The translations under genes and the position numbers were made by a program. 64,000 nucleotides of DNA. Source: Cyanodermella asteris. Its lineage: Eukaryota; Ascomycota; Lecanoromycetes; Ostropales; Stictidaceae. Below are positions 42,055-50,909 of the stretch, piece after piece; within the stretch, counting starts at the first letter, position 1, and every line of letters begins with the position of its first letter. Location of the stretch: the NCBI GenBank assembly GCA_900618795.1, contig UYJD01000002.1, positions 2,487,077 through 2,551,076 of the forward strand, written 5' to 3'. The notes under the pieces were generated by a model. That model ran no database searches and was not told the origin of the DNA. It worked only from the letters and a program-made list of their open reading frames with translations.

Positions 42055-42438
42055 ATGACCGCCGTCCCCCGGGACCCCGCCTTCTGGCGCCGCTTCTCCG
42101 TCGCAGTCCACCAACAGGAAGCCCTCGACCACCCGGCTTCACAGCCTCTGAACCGCGACTATTCCTCAACCACAAACCTCGCGGCGCCAAGCCCAGTCCC
42201 GGGTAGCTCTCCATCCACGACAACCGCCGACGTCGAGAAGCAGCAGTTGCGATCGCCGAGGCCTGCTCAGGAGGAAGGATGGCTTGAACACGAAAGGGCG
42301 AAGCAGCGACGGAGCAAGATTTGTTTACCGTTGTTTATTGTTTCGTTGGTGGTTCTGATTGTGCTCGTGGTTCTCATCTTGGTTTGGCTGTCGAGCCATA
42401 ATTGGTTTGCGAATGGCGGGCCGGTGACCATACCTTGA
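42055..42438 (+). CDS. Small single-pass membrane protein
   Basis: A 127-residue protein starting at ATG 42055 (MTAVPRDPAFWRRFSVAVHQ). An N-terminal polar region of about 75 residues contains Ser/Thr/Pro and a charged WLEHERAKQRRSK stretch. It is followed by one strong membrane segment (LPLFIVSLVVLIVLVVLILVW, about residues 91-112) and a short tail. By the positive-inside rule the N-terminus would be cytosolic. From memory, proteins of similar build with the opening DPAFWxRFSxAVHQ recur in filamentous ascomycetes without a known function. A long leader suggests an expressed gene. Confidence 0.65.
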   Translation: MTAVPRDPAFWRRFSVAVHQQEALDHPASQPLNRDYSSTTNLAAPSPVPGSSPSTTTADVEKQQLRSPRPAQEEGWLEHERAKQRRSKICLPLFIVSLVVLIVLVVLILVWLSSHNWFANGGPVTIP

Positions 42439-42928
42439 TTGAAGGGGATTGAGACGATCGCGGAGAAGAAGGCACTGAACTGCGCGTTGACCATGGTGTC
42501 AAAGGCGGGTCTTGGATTACACCAGAAGTCGCTGGACGATTTCGCTGGACGGTTTCGCTGGCACACGGCCGGCTGGAATGGATGGACCGGGAAGGGATAT
42601 TCTGCCCTCAGCACAGAGGACTTTGCCAGGCTGACGGTATCGTCGATCCACCAGCATGATGTACATGGCAGGATTCGATCGATGCAACAAACGGCCAGAA
42701 GACCCGATCCACCGGGCCCCTTCTACGGTATGCGATCCTGGAGGCAGACAACATCAAAGCATATGACCGACAAAGTATAAGATACCGGGTGGCCTTAGAC
42801 ACATAAATGCATGAATGAATGACGATCATATCTGATGAGATTCCAGCTGTGCAGTGGCTCAATTCATGGATACGACGAGGTCTCGGTCTGGTACCTGTTT
42901 GGACCAACATCAAGCTGAATGGACGTGA
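42439..42928. other. Intergenic region
   Basis: About 490 bp with only short frames of no recognisable character; it includes the 3' end of the small membrane protein gene and the unresolved 5' end of the next gene. Confidence 0.4.
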
Positions 42929-43616
42929 TTGGAAGCCTGTAAACGTTATGCTCGAGAAGCAACTCGTTCACCTAGGTCGTACTTCAGCCGACCTTTGTTC
43001 TGTGGCTCTTCCGTAGCGGCGGCGTCAGGCCGAAGTTTCATAACATCTCCCGTCGGCTCTCTGGGCTACCAAGGAGACGGTCTCTACATGGCCGTCTTCG
43101 ACGACGCAGGCAAGGCATCCGTCGAGTTCACCCCGGCCGCAGATATCGACAACAGTACCGCCATCTCGGAGCGCAGTATCGATGATGCCAGTCTGTTCAC
43201 CAAGCGCGCCGATACCACTTGTGCCAACCGCTTTTCCGGCGATGAAGGGCCTCTCAACGAAGCAAACTGGCAACTGGCCAGAGTCGGTGGTAACAGGGGC
43301 CACGACCCCAAGGGCCGCTGGGGCTGGGTAGGTTAAATGTTCTTCCACTTCTCACCAATGTGATCGCATTTTTGAGGCTGACTCGAGGCCATGATAGTGG
43401 CATCTTGGTGGGGAGGCTTCTTACTTCTGCAACTGCCAGGAGAACTGGCTGACTGAATCTACCATTCTCGAAATGCATAGCGTCGTCTCTAACCGCTGCA
43501 GTGGAAATAGGGCGTATGGATATGATCGTCGGACTCATGTTGGTGGCGCGAATGACCTTGCTCTTGGTCGCACTTGGCGTGGCGACGAGTTCTGCGCCAA
43601 AGGTTTCAGGGGCTGA
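42929..43616 (+). CDS. Small cysteine-containing secreted-type protein, N-terminus unresolved
   Basis: Two coding blocks join through a 70-nt intron (43328-43397; gtaggt...gatag) without changing codon phase. The first contains SLGYQGDGLYMAVFDD and a KRADTTC junction, which resembles a Lys-Arg processing site. The second contains GGEASYFCNCQENWL, GYDRRTHVGGANDLALGRTW and EFCAKGFRG, then TGA at 43614-43616. The pattern resembles small secreted proteins common in plant-associated ascomycetes. The upstream frame lacks an ATG with a signal peptide; an ATG at 42948 in another frame opens a short mildly hydrophobic peptide (LVHLGRTSADLCSVAL). So either an upstream exon is missed or the signal region is broken by an indel. 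The coding start given is only the open limit. Function unknown; effector-like by inference only. Confidence 0.5.
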
Positions 43617-43978
43617 GTGGTACACACTGAAGTCAATTGCGAAGTCACATTGCTGTGGCACTTGCCCGGGAGAGGAGATGATTTGAAAGAGAGCTAGATG
43701 CCAATGCTGTTTGGAGGACTCGAAATCAGCCACAGTCGTTATCGATTATGCCACGGGGGCTAATGCCTACGAAGTGGAGTCTCAATGGTCGGTCGTTGCG
43801 ATGTTGGTATGCAAAGTGCCTAGCGAAATCAATATCGGAACGCCTGAACTTGGACCTGGTCAGCTACCTTGCCAATACCTCAACGAGAGGCTCAGAATGA
43901 TAACTCGCTACGTATGGTGGGATGACGAGTGCCCCGTTTCATATAATGTCGACAAAATCCGGTGCCAATGCTTCATGA
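43617..43978. other. Convergent intergenic region
   Basis: About 360 bp between the tail-to-tail small secreted-type gene and the HET gene; nothing recognisable. Confidence 0.4.
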
Positions 43979-46306
43979 CTATGCTCTGCCGTCAGGTGAG
44001 CCGACCTGAAGGGCAGAGGCTTCCAGATCGACGAAACGCCTAGACAAGACAAAATTCTTCCGATGCGCCCGGTCTGGATGCAACCTGCTGATGATGGGTC
44101 GTACATATCTATCGTAGCCACACTCGCATACTACCGATAGAATGATAATCCCAATTCGACGATACGCTCGTCTCCCTCCTGACCCGGGCGCAGCACAAGA
44201 CGTCATTACGATGCCCTCGAGATTGGCTTGGTCGAAAACCTTGTCGGGATCCAAGAAGCTTCCAGTCTTAGATCCTATCATCATGCATACTAGATCTTGG
44301 TCTGAGCGTTGTAGTTTGTCGATCTTGTTAATTGGCCAGTCGAAATTTATGATCGCCCCTGCCCTACCACATCGACGGCATTCTGACTGCAATTCTTCGT
44401 CATCGACATTGCCGTGGCTCGATTTATCAGGGAATTTCACAAAGCTAAGGTCGTCCAAGGAGCAAAATACGCCAGTGCCATCTAGGTGAGCTTTCTTTGA
44501 CTTCCAAAGGACCTCTGTGTCTATGACACACAACGCAGACAGAATGACGAGCTCGACAGATCTCACCGGGCCGTACATGATTCGCCGGTCCTGCGGTACA
44601 GCTACGAAACTGACAACGTCGAACATCGGGCCGTCAAAGTCGCTTGAGCAGACCTCTCTATTTAGTCGCTGGAGGAAGCTGTATTGAACTCCGGATGACG
44701 CTCTCATCCAAGACCAGCTTGGTAGAAATATGCTTGAAGTATACTCGGATAGCGATCCCCTAGCTCCACTCAGTTGGAACCAGAGCATGTGGGTGCCCAG
44801 TTGATGCTCCCAGCACCCTGCGCAATATCTTGTCCTTTGACCGGCCTTGGCATACAGGGCACCAAATGAACCTGCTAGACCGGCTAGTGCAAAACATCTG
44901 TCCGATTTGACTGTGACACATGTTTGAGAGTAATCACAAATGATATCGAACCATGCATCGTTCAATGAGTCGATGGACCACAAAGACGAGAGAGGGGAGT
45001 ATATGGACTTTTCCATACGCAATCCGCCGGGCTCCGAGGATTGAAATTCCTTGCATTTCCAAGATAGCTGTTTATCCGTGATGAAAAGGATCCGAGGCGC
45101 CATAAACAATTCTTGAACACACCAACCCCGCCCGAACAAGGGCAGCGTATTCCAGTAAGGCTCTCGAAAGGCATAACCAACCTCTTCTGGGTTGAGGACA
45201 CAACGGTATGTGCGGTTCGCGGAGGTAGATACATCCAGGACCAGATCCTGGTAATATTCGGCGTCAGTCGGCCTTAGGAGGCCCTCTCTACAGGATTTCG
45301 AAGAGCAGGCGGCAAGGTTCAAGGACGAGTTCTGATAAACAAGATTCATGACTGGAGCATGCTCCAGCCAGTCACTGCTGTTGACAGAGTCTTGGACGAT
45401 ACACAGGGAGTCTATCCATATGTGACTCAATCCGAGATCAAAACACAAGCGCAGAGCCTCTCGAAAGGTTTTCTCCAGATCTTTTACAGGAAGCTGTTGG
45501 TACCAATTAGCAAGGTTGGCCCTGCGTAACGTCTCGAACCTGTTGGAGCCCCAGCAGTGACTCAAAGTAGCGTAAGATATTTCGTCTGTCGATGTCAAGG
45601 TAGAAGTGTCAATTAACCGTGCCTTCAGGCCCCTCTCATAGCTGACCTCGATTAGCCGCCGAGGCACGAAGTGGGACCCGGAACCAAGACGTCCTGAACA
45701 TTGGTGGCCAAGACTGCAGCGGCGCAGGATCGCAGAAACTTTTGCAAGTCGAACTTTGTCAAGCCTGCCGTCGGGAGTCGCCAACTCAGCTGATCGTACT
45801 GCCGCAGCATAGCTCAGCGTGCTTGTATGGGCTCTCTCCAAATCGTACACTGTACCATTGCTGCCACGGCGACTTTGCAACAAGTAGTGCACCGAATCTG
45901 CCGTAGGCCGATAGCATTTGTAGAAGGGGTAGTCACTATCCGGAGACCCTGGTGATTGGGTTCGATCATGATCAATACATATACCTTCATCCGCAGAGCC
46001 TAAAAAGTGGTCTTGATCGGTATAGACCTTCGGCAAGCGGATCTGCACGCCTTCCTCGCCGTCCACAGCGGCCGCCTCAAACCACCGCTGGTTATCGAGG
46101 ATAGTTTTGCAGTCTTCCTTGGAGGAACCCACTACGAGTAGAACGTGAACACAAAGCCAGCAATCGTTTCGCGCCTTGGTCTGCAGTTCTATTCTCGACC
46201 GCCATGTGCTCGAAACCTTGTCATCACAAGGCTGAGGATGAATCGGATGTTTGACAAGGCCTGCGATCAGCCATGGCTTGCAGAAGTCACAAAGCCCATT
46301 GATCAT
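43979..46306 (-). CDS. HET-domain (heterokaryon incompatibility) protein
   Basis: A 775-residue protein from ATG 46306 (MINGLCDFCKPWLIAG). The frame is open slightly further upstream without an earlier ATG. The N-terminus has paired cysteines (CDFCKPW, CWLCVHV), common in this class. The HET domain lies at about residues 240-400, with its three landmarks ISYATLSHCWG, LGLSHIWIDSLCIVQD and LVYQNSSLNLAACSS. A long C-terminal region follows, containing FGRGWCVQELFMAPRIL, also typical of HET proteins. Such proteins can trigger cell death when unlike hyphae fuse, but most genomic copies have no shown role. No NACHT or WD40 part is fused. No introns, no stops: an intact accessory gene. Confidence 0.93.
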   Translation of the reverse strand: MINGLCDFCKPWLIAGLVKHPIHPQPCDDKVSSTWRSRIELQTKARNDCWLCVHVLLVVGSSKEDCKTILDNQRWFEAAAVDGEEGVQIRLPKVYTDQDHFLGSADEGICIDHDRTQSPGSPDSDYPFYKCYRPTADSVHYLLQSRRGSNGTVYDLERAHTSTLSYAAAVRSAELATPDGRLDKVRLAKVSAILRRCSLGHQCSGRLGSGSHFVPRRLIEVSYERGLKARLIDTSTLTSTDEISYATLSHCWGSNRFETLRRANLANWYQQLPVKDLEKTFREALRLCFDLGLSHIWIDSLCIVQDSVNSSDWLEHAPVMNLVYQNSSLNLAACSSKSCREGLLRPTDAEYYQDLVLDVSTSANRTYRCVLNPEEVGYAFREPYWNTLPLFGRGWCVQELFMAPRILFITDKQLSWKCKEFQSSEPGGLRMEKSIYSPLSSLWSIDSLNDAWFDIICDYSQTCVTVKSDRCFALAGLAGSFGALYAKAGQRTRYCAGCWEHQLGTHMLWFQLSGARGSLSEYTSSIFLPSWSWMRASSGVQYSFLQRLNREVCSSDFDGPMFDVVSFVAVPQDRRIMYGPVRSVELVILSALCVIDTEVLWKSKKAHLDGTGVFCSLDDLSFVKFPDKSSHGNVDDEELQSECRRCGRAGAIINFDWPINKIDKLQRSDQDLVCMMIGSKTGSFLDPDKVFDQANLEGIVMTSCAAPGSGGRRAYRRIGIIILSVVCECGYDRYVRPIISRLHPDRAHRKNFVLSRRFVDLEASALQVGSPDGRA

Positions 46307-46611
46307 AATGCAACTCACTGGGTACTTCCGTCAATGTGCGACATCACCGACTCGATACGTAAAGAGTCAAGCAATGAAGGCTTGGTAAGGTAGTCCCTCA
46401 ATGGGATTGTCGACGGAAGCGGTGCGACGTCGTCAGAATGGAGGTTAAGGTGGAGTCGAACGTTCAAAGTGGCCCAAGCTCCTCACTCCGCCCGCAGCCC
46501 GGCGCTGGAAGTTTCTGCCGAATTCTGTGGAACCATAGATATCTTCACGACTCCAGCCGAGTTTCGTTCAACGCCAAACGTTCCTCACCACTCATTCACA
46601 CCTCATCTACC
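46307..46611. other. Divergent promoter HET/STI1
   Basis: About 300 bp between the HET gene and STI1. It contains the heat-shock-element-like motif listed separately. Confidence 0.5.
46507..46526 (+). promoter_or_regulatory. Heat-shock-element-like motif upstream of STI1
   Basis: Within 20 bp the pentamer units gGAAg-tTTCt are followed, after one gap unit, by aTTCt in the same 5-bp phase. This is a gapped version of the alternating nGAAn/nTTCn array bound by heat-shock factor. It sits about 100 bp upstream of the STI1 start codon, a gene that is heat-inducible in yeasts. Function inferred. Confidence 0.45.
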
Positions 46612-48403
46612 ATGGCTGACGCTTTGAAAGCCGAGGGCAACAAGCTCTTTGCCGCAAAAGACTTCCACGGTGCCGTGTAGGTTCCCCTCCATCGAGTCCC
46701 TCCTCAAAGCTACCGTTACTGATGTTATTTGCAGCGAGAAGTTTTCCGAAGCCATCAAGCTTGACCCCAGCAACCACGTCCTTTACTCGAACCGTTCCGG
46801 GGCTTACGCATCACTACGGAATTATGAGGAGGCATTGAACGACGCCAACAAGACAACAGAGATAAAGCCAGACTGGGCAAAAGGTTGGGGTCGCAAGGGT
46901 GCAGCTCTGCACGGCCAAGGTGATCTAGTCGGTGCAGTTGATGCGTTCGAGGAGGCTCTCAAGCTTGACCCCAACAATGCACAGGCAAAGTCTGGGCTGG
47001 ACTCGGTCAAGAAGGCGATCGAGGCCGAGGCCAGAGAGGATGGCGCGGACCCGACTGGTGGCTTGGGCAACATGTTCAATGACCCTCAGATGTTCCAGAA
47101 GCTTTCAAACAACCCGAAGACCAGCTCCTTCATGAGCGATCCATCTTTCTTGGCCAATCTGCAAAAGCTGAAGCAAAACCCCAACAGCATGGGTGAGCTT
47201 CTGGGTCAGGATCCTCGAGTGATACAAGCTATGGGCGTTTTGATGGGCATTGACATGTCGATGGGAATGCCACCAGAGGGAGCGGCCGGTGCGAAAGATG
47301 AGGACACAGAGATGCCAGACGTCGGCTCACCACCTCCTTCGAGGCCAAAGGAAGAGCCCAAGAAGGCTCCTGAGCCGGAGCCGGAGCCTGAAGACGAGGA
47401 AGCCATTGCAAAGAAGAAGGCCAAAACAGAGGCCGACAAGGAGAAGGCTCTAGGCACCGAGAATTACAAGAAGAGGAATTTTGACGAGGCGATCGCACAC
47501 TACGCCAAGGCGTGGGAGATACACAAAGACATCACATACCTGACCAACAAGTCGGCGGCAGAGTTCGAGAAGGGAGACTATGAGGCAGCAATCAAGTCAT
47601 GCCAGCAGGCAATTGCGGAGGGTCGTGAGGTTATGGCAGACTTCAAGATCATCGCCAAAGCATTTGGCCGTGTTGGCAGCGCCTACGAAAAGCTCGGTGA
47701 TCTTCCGAAAGCCATCGACAACTACCAGCGATCGCTCACGGAACATCGGACGCCCGATGTTCTCAACAAGCTCCGTGCGGCCGAGAAAGCGCAGATCAAG
47801 AAAGAGAAGGATTCGTACATCGACCCGGCCAAGGCCGACGAGGCACGCGAACTGGGCAACAAGCACTTTAAGGAGGCGAACTGGCCGGGAGCTGTTGAGG
47901 CATACACGGAGATGACAAAGCGTGCGCCGGACGACCCTCGTGGATACTCCAACCGTGCTGCTGCGCTGATTAAGCTGATGACCTTCCCGTCAGCAGTCTC
48001 AGACTGCAACGAAGCCATCAAGCGTGATCCAAAGTTCGTCAGAGCATACCTGCGCAAAGCACAGGCACTTTTCGCGATGAAGGAGTACAGCAAGTGCAGT
48101 GATGTGTGCGAGGAAGCAACTGCAGCGGACGAGACTGGAGCCAACCGCCGTGAAATCGAACAACAGCAGCAAAAGGCCCTGGAAGCACAATACGCAGGTC
48201 AGGCCGGCGAAAGCGAGCAGCAGACGATGGAGCGTATCCAGAATGACCCGGAGATCATGAGCATCTTGCAAGATCCCGTCATGCAGAGCATTTTACAGCA
48301 AGCCAAGGGCGACCCATCTGCATTGCAGGAGCATATGCGCAACCCCGGCGTGCGAAGCAAGATTCAAAAACTGATTGCGGCGGGTGTTATCCGAACGAGA
48401 TAG
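46612..48403 (+). CDS. STI1: Hsp70-Hsp90 organising co-chaperone Sti1/Hop
   Basis: TPR adaptor that passes clients from Hsp70 to Hsp90 in the cytosol. Exon 1 46612-46676 (MADALKAEGNKLFAAKDFHG), 58-nt intron (gtaggt...ttgcag), exon 2 46735-48403; 577 residues. TPR1 lies at about residues 3-110, a first aspartate/proline (DP) domain at about 135-190 (NMFNDPQMFQKLSNNPKT), then an acidic, Pro-rich linker with a KKKAKTEADKEK basic patch. TPR2A follows at about 255-370 (TYLTNKSAAEFEKGDYEAA), TPR2B at about 390-510 (ELGNKHFKEANWPGAVEAYT), and a second DP domain ends GVRSKIQKLIAAGVIRTR. The domain set and length match fungal Sti1 throughout. Confidence 0.97.
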
Positions 48404-50909
48404 ATGTCACGATACGGTCCATGACGAGGCGTCTGGTGTTTCCAGCAGCAGTGTAGTGGAATTGTATGCGTAAGTGGAGCTGACGAGGGCTTGATATGCT
48501 GGCATGATTTGATAGCGCTCTTTTTGCACAAATATATCATCAAAGAATTCTGACGAGATCAATTATTGCTTGCTATCACCAGTCTCATCGCCGTCTCAAA
48601 CCTATCTCTTCTTTTAACACCAGCGCCGTGGTACAAGTGAAAAGTGCTGTTTGAGTCTTGCTGTAAATTTTCGGCCATTTTTTAAATATTTTTTCCATAC
48701 TTTTCTACAATTTTATTTTATTTTATTTATTTTTTCCGCGTCCACGCAAGTTTAGATGCTTCTCCAGTAATGAAGAAGCTGTCAGATCGGCGACTCGATC
48801 TGACAGCCGACGAACAATCAAAACGTTGCAAAGTGAGTTGCGCAACCTGTCGTGCCACTGCGGCGTGCTGGGACCAGAGTAGCAACATGTTCGGGAGTGC
48901 ATGGACTCCAATGCAGCCTCGTTCAGACCTGGGAGCCTCAGGATTGGGATTTTGGAGCTGGGATCGCAGAATATTGTGCTGTAGTCCACAAAGAATGCTG
49001 TATAAAGAATGAAGTGGCGAGCACAAAAAGTTGTAGCAAGTCAAGTATTACCTCTGAAGGTGCAATCTTCCGTGGCATCGTCAATGCCAACCGGCCCCAG
49101 GAGGACTCTGGAAATATCGGCGACTTCAGTCTTCATGATCCCGAGATTCAATAACGCTGTCATAAAGAATGAAACCAGGATGTCGGAAGTCAATCCACCA
49201 TCGCACTCGGATCAGCTGTTATGTCAGGCCTGCCAGTACGAATTGGCGGGTTGAGAAGCCATCTGGAATGAGAACTAGAAGCATTATTGCATTTGCACAA
49301 CCCGACCAAGGCAAAGATGGCGTATCTGAAGACTGTCCTGCTGGAGCCACTCATAGAGGCCAAGCAATTTCGACCTCCTCGCAGATCATCGCTGCATGGA
49401 GATCAAACAACCCCGGCTTGCACCACACAAGGCACTTGCCATTGAATATCAGTCCACGACAGGCCGGCTGTGTACAAGCTTTACTTAGGGTCTCCGTCAT
49501 CAGGCCATATGTAACCGCGGCACAAGACGGCTGAATAGTGGAGACTGGCGACATCGTTCAACGCTAAAGACACGAACAGGTGAAACAAGGATATTCAGAG
49601 AACAAGGTCTCTAAGATGAGCTGGGAGGGTCGGCTGACAGCGGGCTGATGGCTTGGTAGCACGTGGCTGACCAGACAAGCATCGCCAAACATGGACGTGA
49701 GGTTTCATCGCATCAGTGACATACCGGGAGGCGATAATGTTAATCCGTTGCTGAACGAGGAAAAGGATGGTGAGGCTGCTGATTACCACGCTGGCAAGGC
49801 TGGCCAATGGCATCGCTGCCGTCGGGCTAAAAATGTATTATCACTGTGTTGCTGCGACGTGCACTGCCACCATTATTGTCACCTCGGCCGACTCCTCCGT
49901 CTTCCCTTTCTTCCACCGCCCCTGATCTGCTTACTTGGCAGTTCGAGCAATTTGGGGGCGGGCAGGCCACCCTCGACCCATCTCTATCCGCCAACGTGAA
50001 GATTGCGATCGGTGCTGTTGTAACATCCCGCTCGTCGACGTCGCATGGCAGCCAAACTACACCACGACGGGCCCGAATACGCGCATTGGTTGCAAGAGTC
50101 CTGTATTTGCGATCACGACCAGCACGAACTGACAACTACCAGCCCGTCTTGCTCACATCGACGAGCTATACCTCGACTCGAAAGATCGAGCACAGAGTCG
50201 AGTACCGTGGTTGTTTCGGAGGATTGCGCAAGTATAAGATCTTCCACTTTTCGCGACTGTTCGAGCTAAGCTCCATCCTTCTGCTACCCAAATCATGTCT
50301 ACGCAGCTTGTTGTCAGCCTCAGCGTTACTTTTTGCCTTTAGCAGCACAGCACCGTAAGCGGCCAACCGGCGGCCACCGCGCCATATCACATCTACACTG
50401 CCCTGCGAGCCTTCGCTGGTTTCATTGCATCGTTTCAGGCTTCTCTTTACAGCCTTCATCAGACGAGAGACTGTGACATTGCTCTCCAAGTGTCGAAGAT
50501 CACCCGTCTCTACCTCCGTATCTTGCGTGACATGCCGACCGCCAGTGGTACTCTTGTCCGTGCTGAGGCTCCCAAAATACACTCACTCAATGGCTGCACG
50601 GCCTGCAAGCCGGCACCCTTGAATGCTCCCTTGACCTCCACGTGCCGACACTCCAGCTCGCTAGATGAGTTGCCCCATCCACGGATCGCTAACGCGGGTC
50701 CAAGCTTGATCGAACGTCTGGTGCCGTGCATGGCACGTTGCGTTGCTGAGTGAGCTGCTAGCCTTGCCAATCTGCTTGGCAGAGCTTGTCTTACAAGTAT
50801 CATGCCCATCCGTCTTCCTTTGCTTCAGCTTCGACATCAAGATTCCTTTGGGCTGTGCCATCACGTTCTTTCTTTCTGACACTCATTCATTCTTTTCAGC
50901 ATCTTCACG
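48404..50909. other. Long intergenic region with AT-rich tract and hairpin
   Basis: About 2.5 kb without a supported gene. It contains a T-rich low-complexity tract (48665-48737) after the STI1 3' end, and an 11-bp perfect inverted repeat (48779-48806). From about 50740 to 50909 there is a pyrimidine-rich leader of the secreted-protein gene. Frames within 49800-50400 lack convincing features. Confidence 0.45.
48779..48806. repeat. Perfect 11-bp inverted repeat (hairpin)
   Basis: The arm CTGTCAGATCG at 48779-48789 is followed by a 6-base spacer and the exact reverse complement at 48796-48806. It would form a strong 11-bp stem with a 6-nt loop. It lies about 375 bp after the STI1 stop, just past a T-rich tract. 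Role unknown. Confidence 0.7.

Noticed and set aside
49800-50360. Open frames on both strands before the large secreted protein
   Set aside because: No ATG-started frame with recognisable features; the region behaves like promoter and leader.
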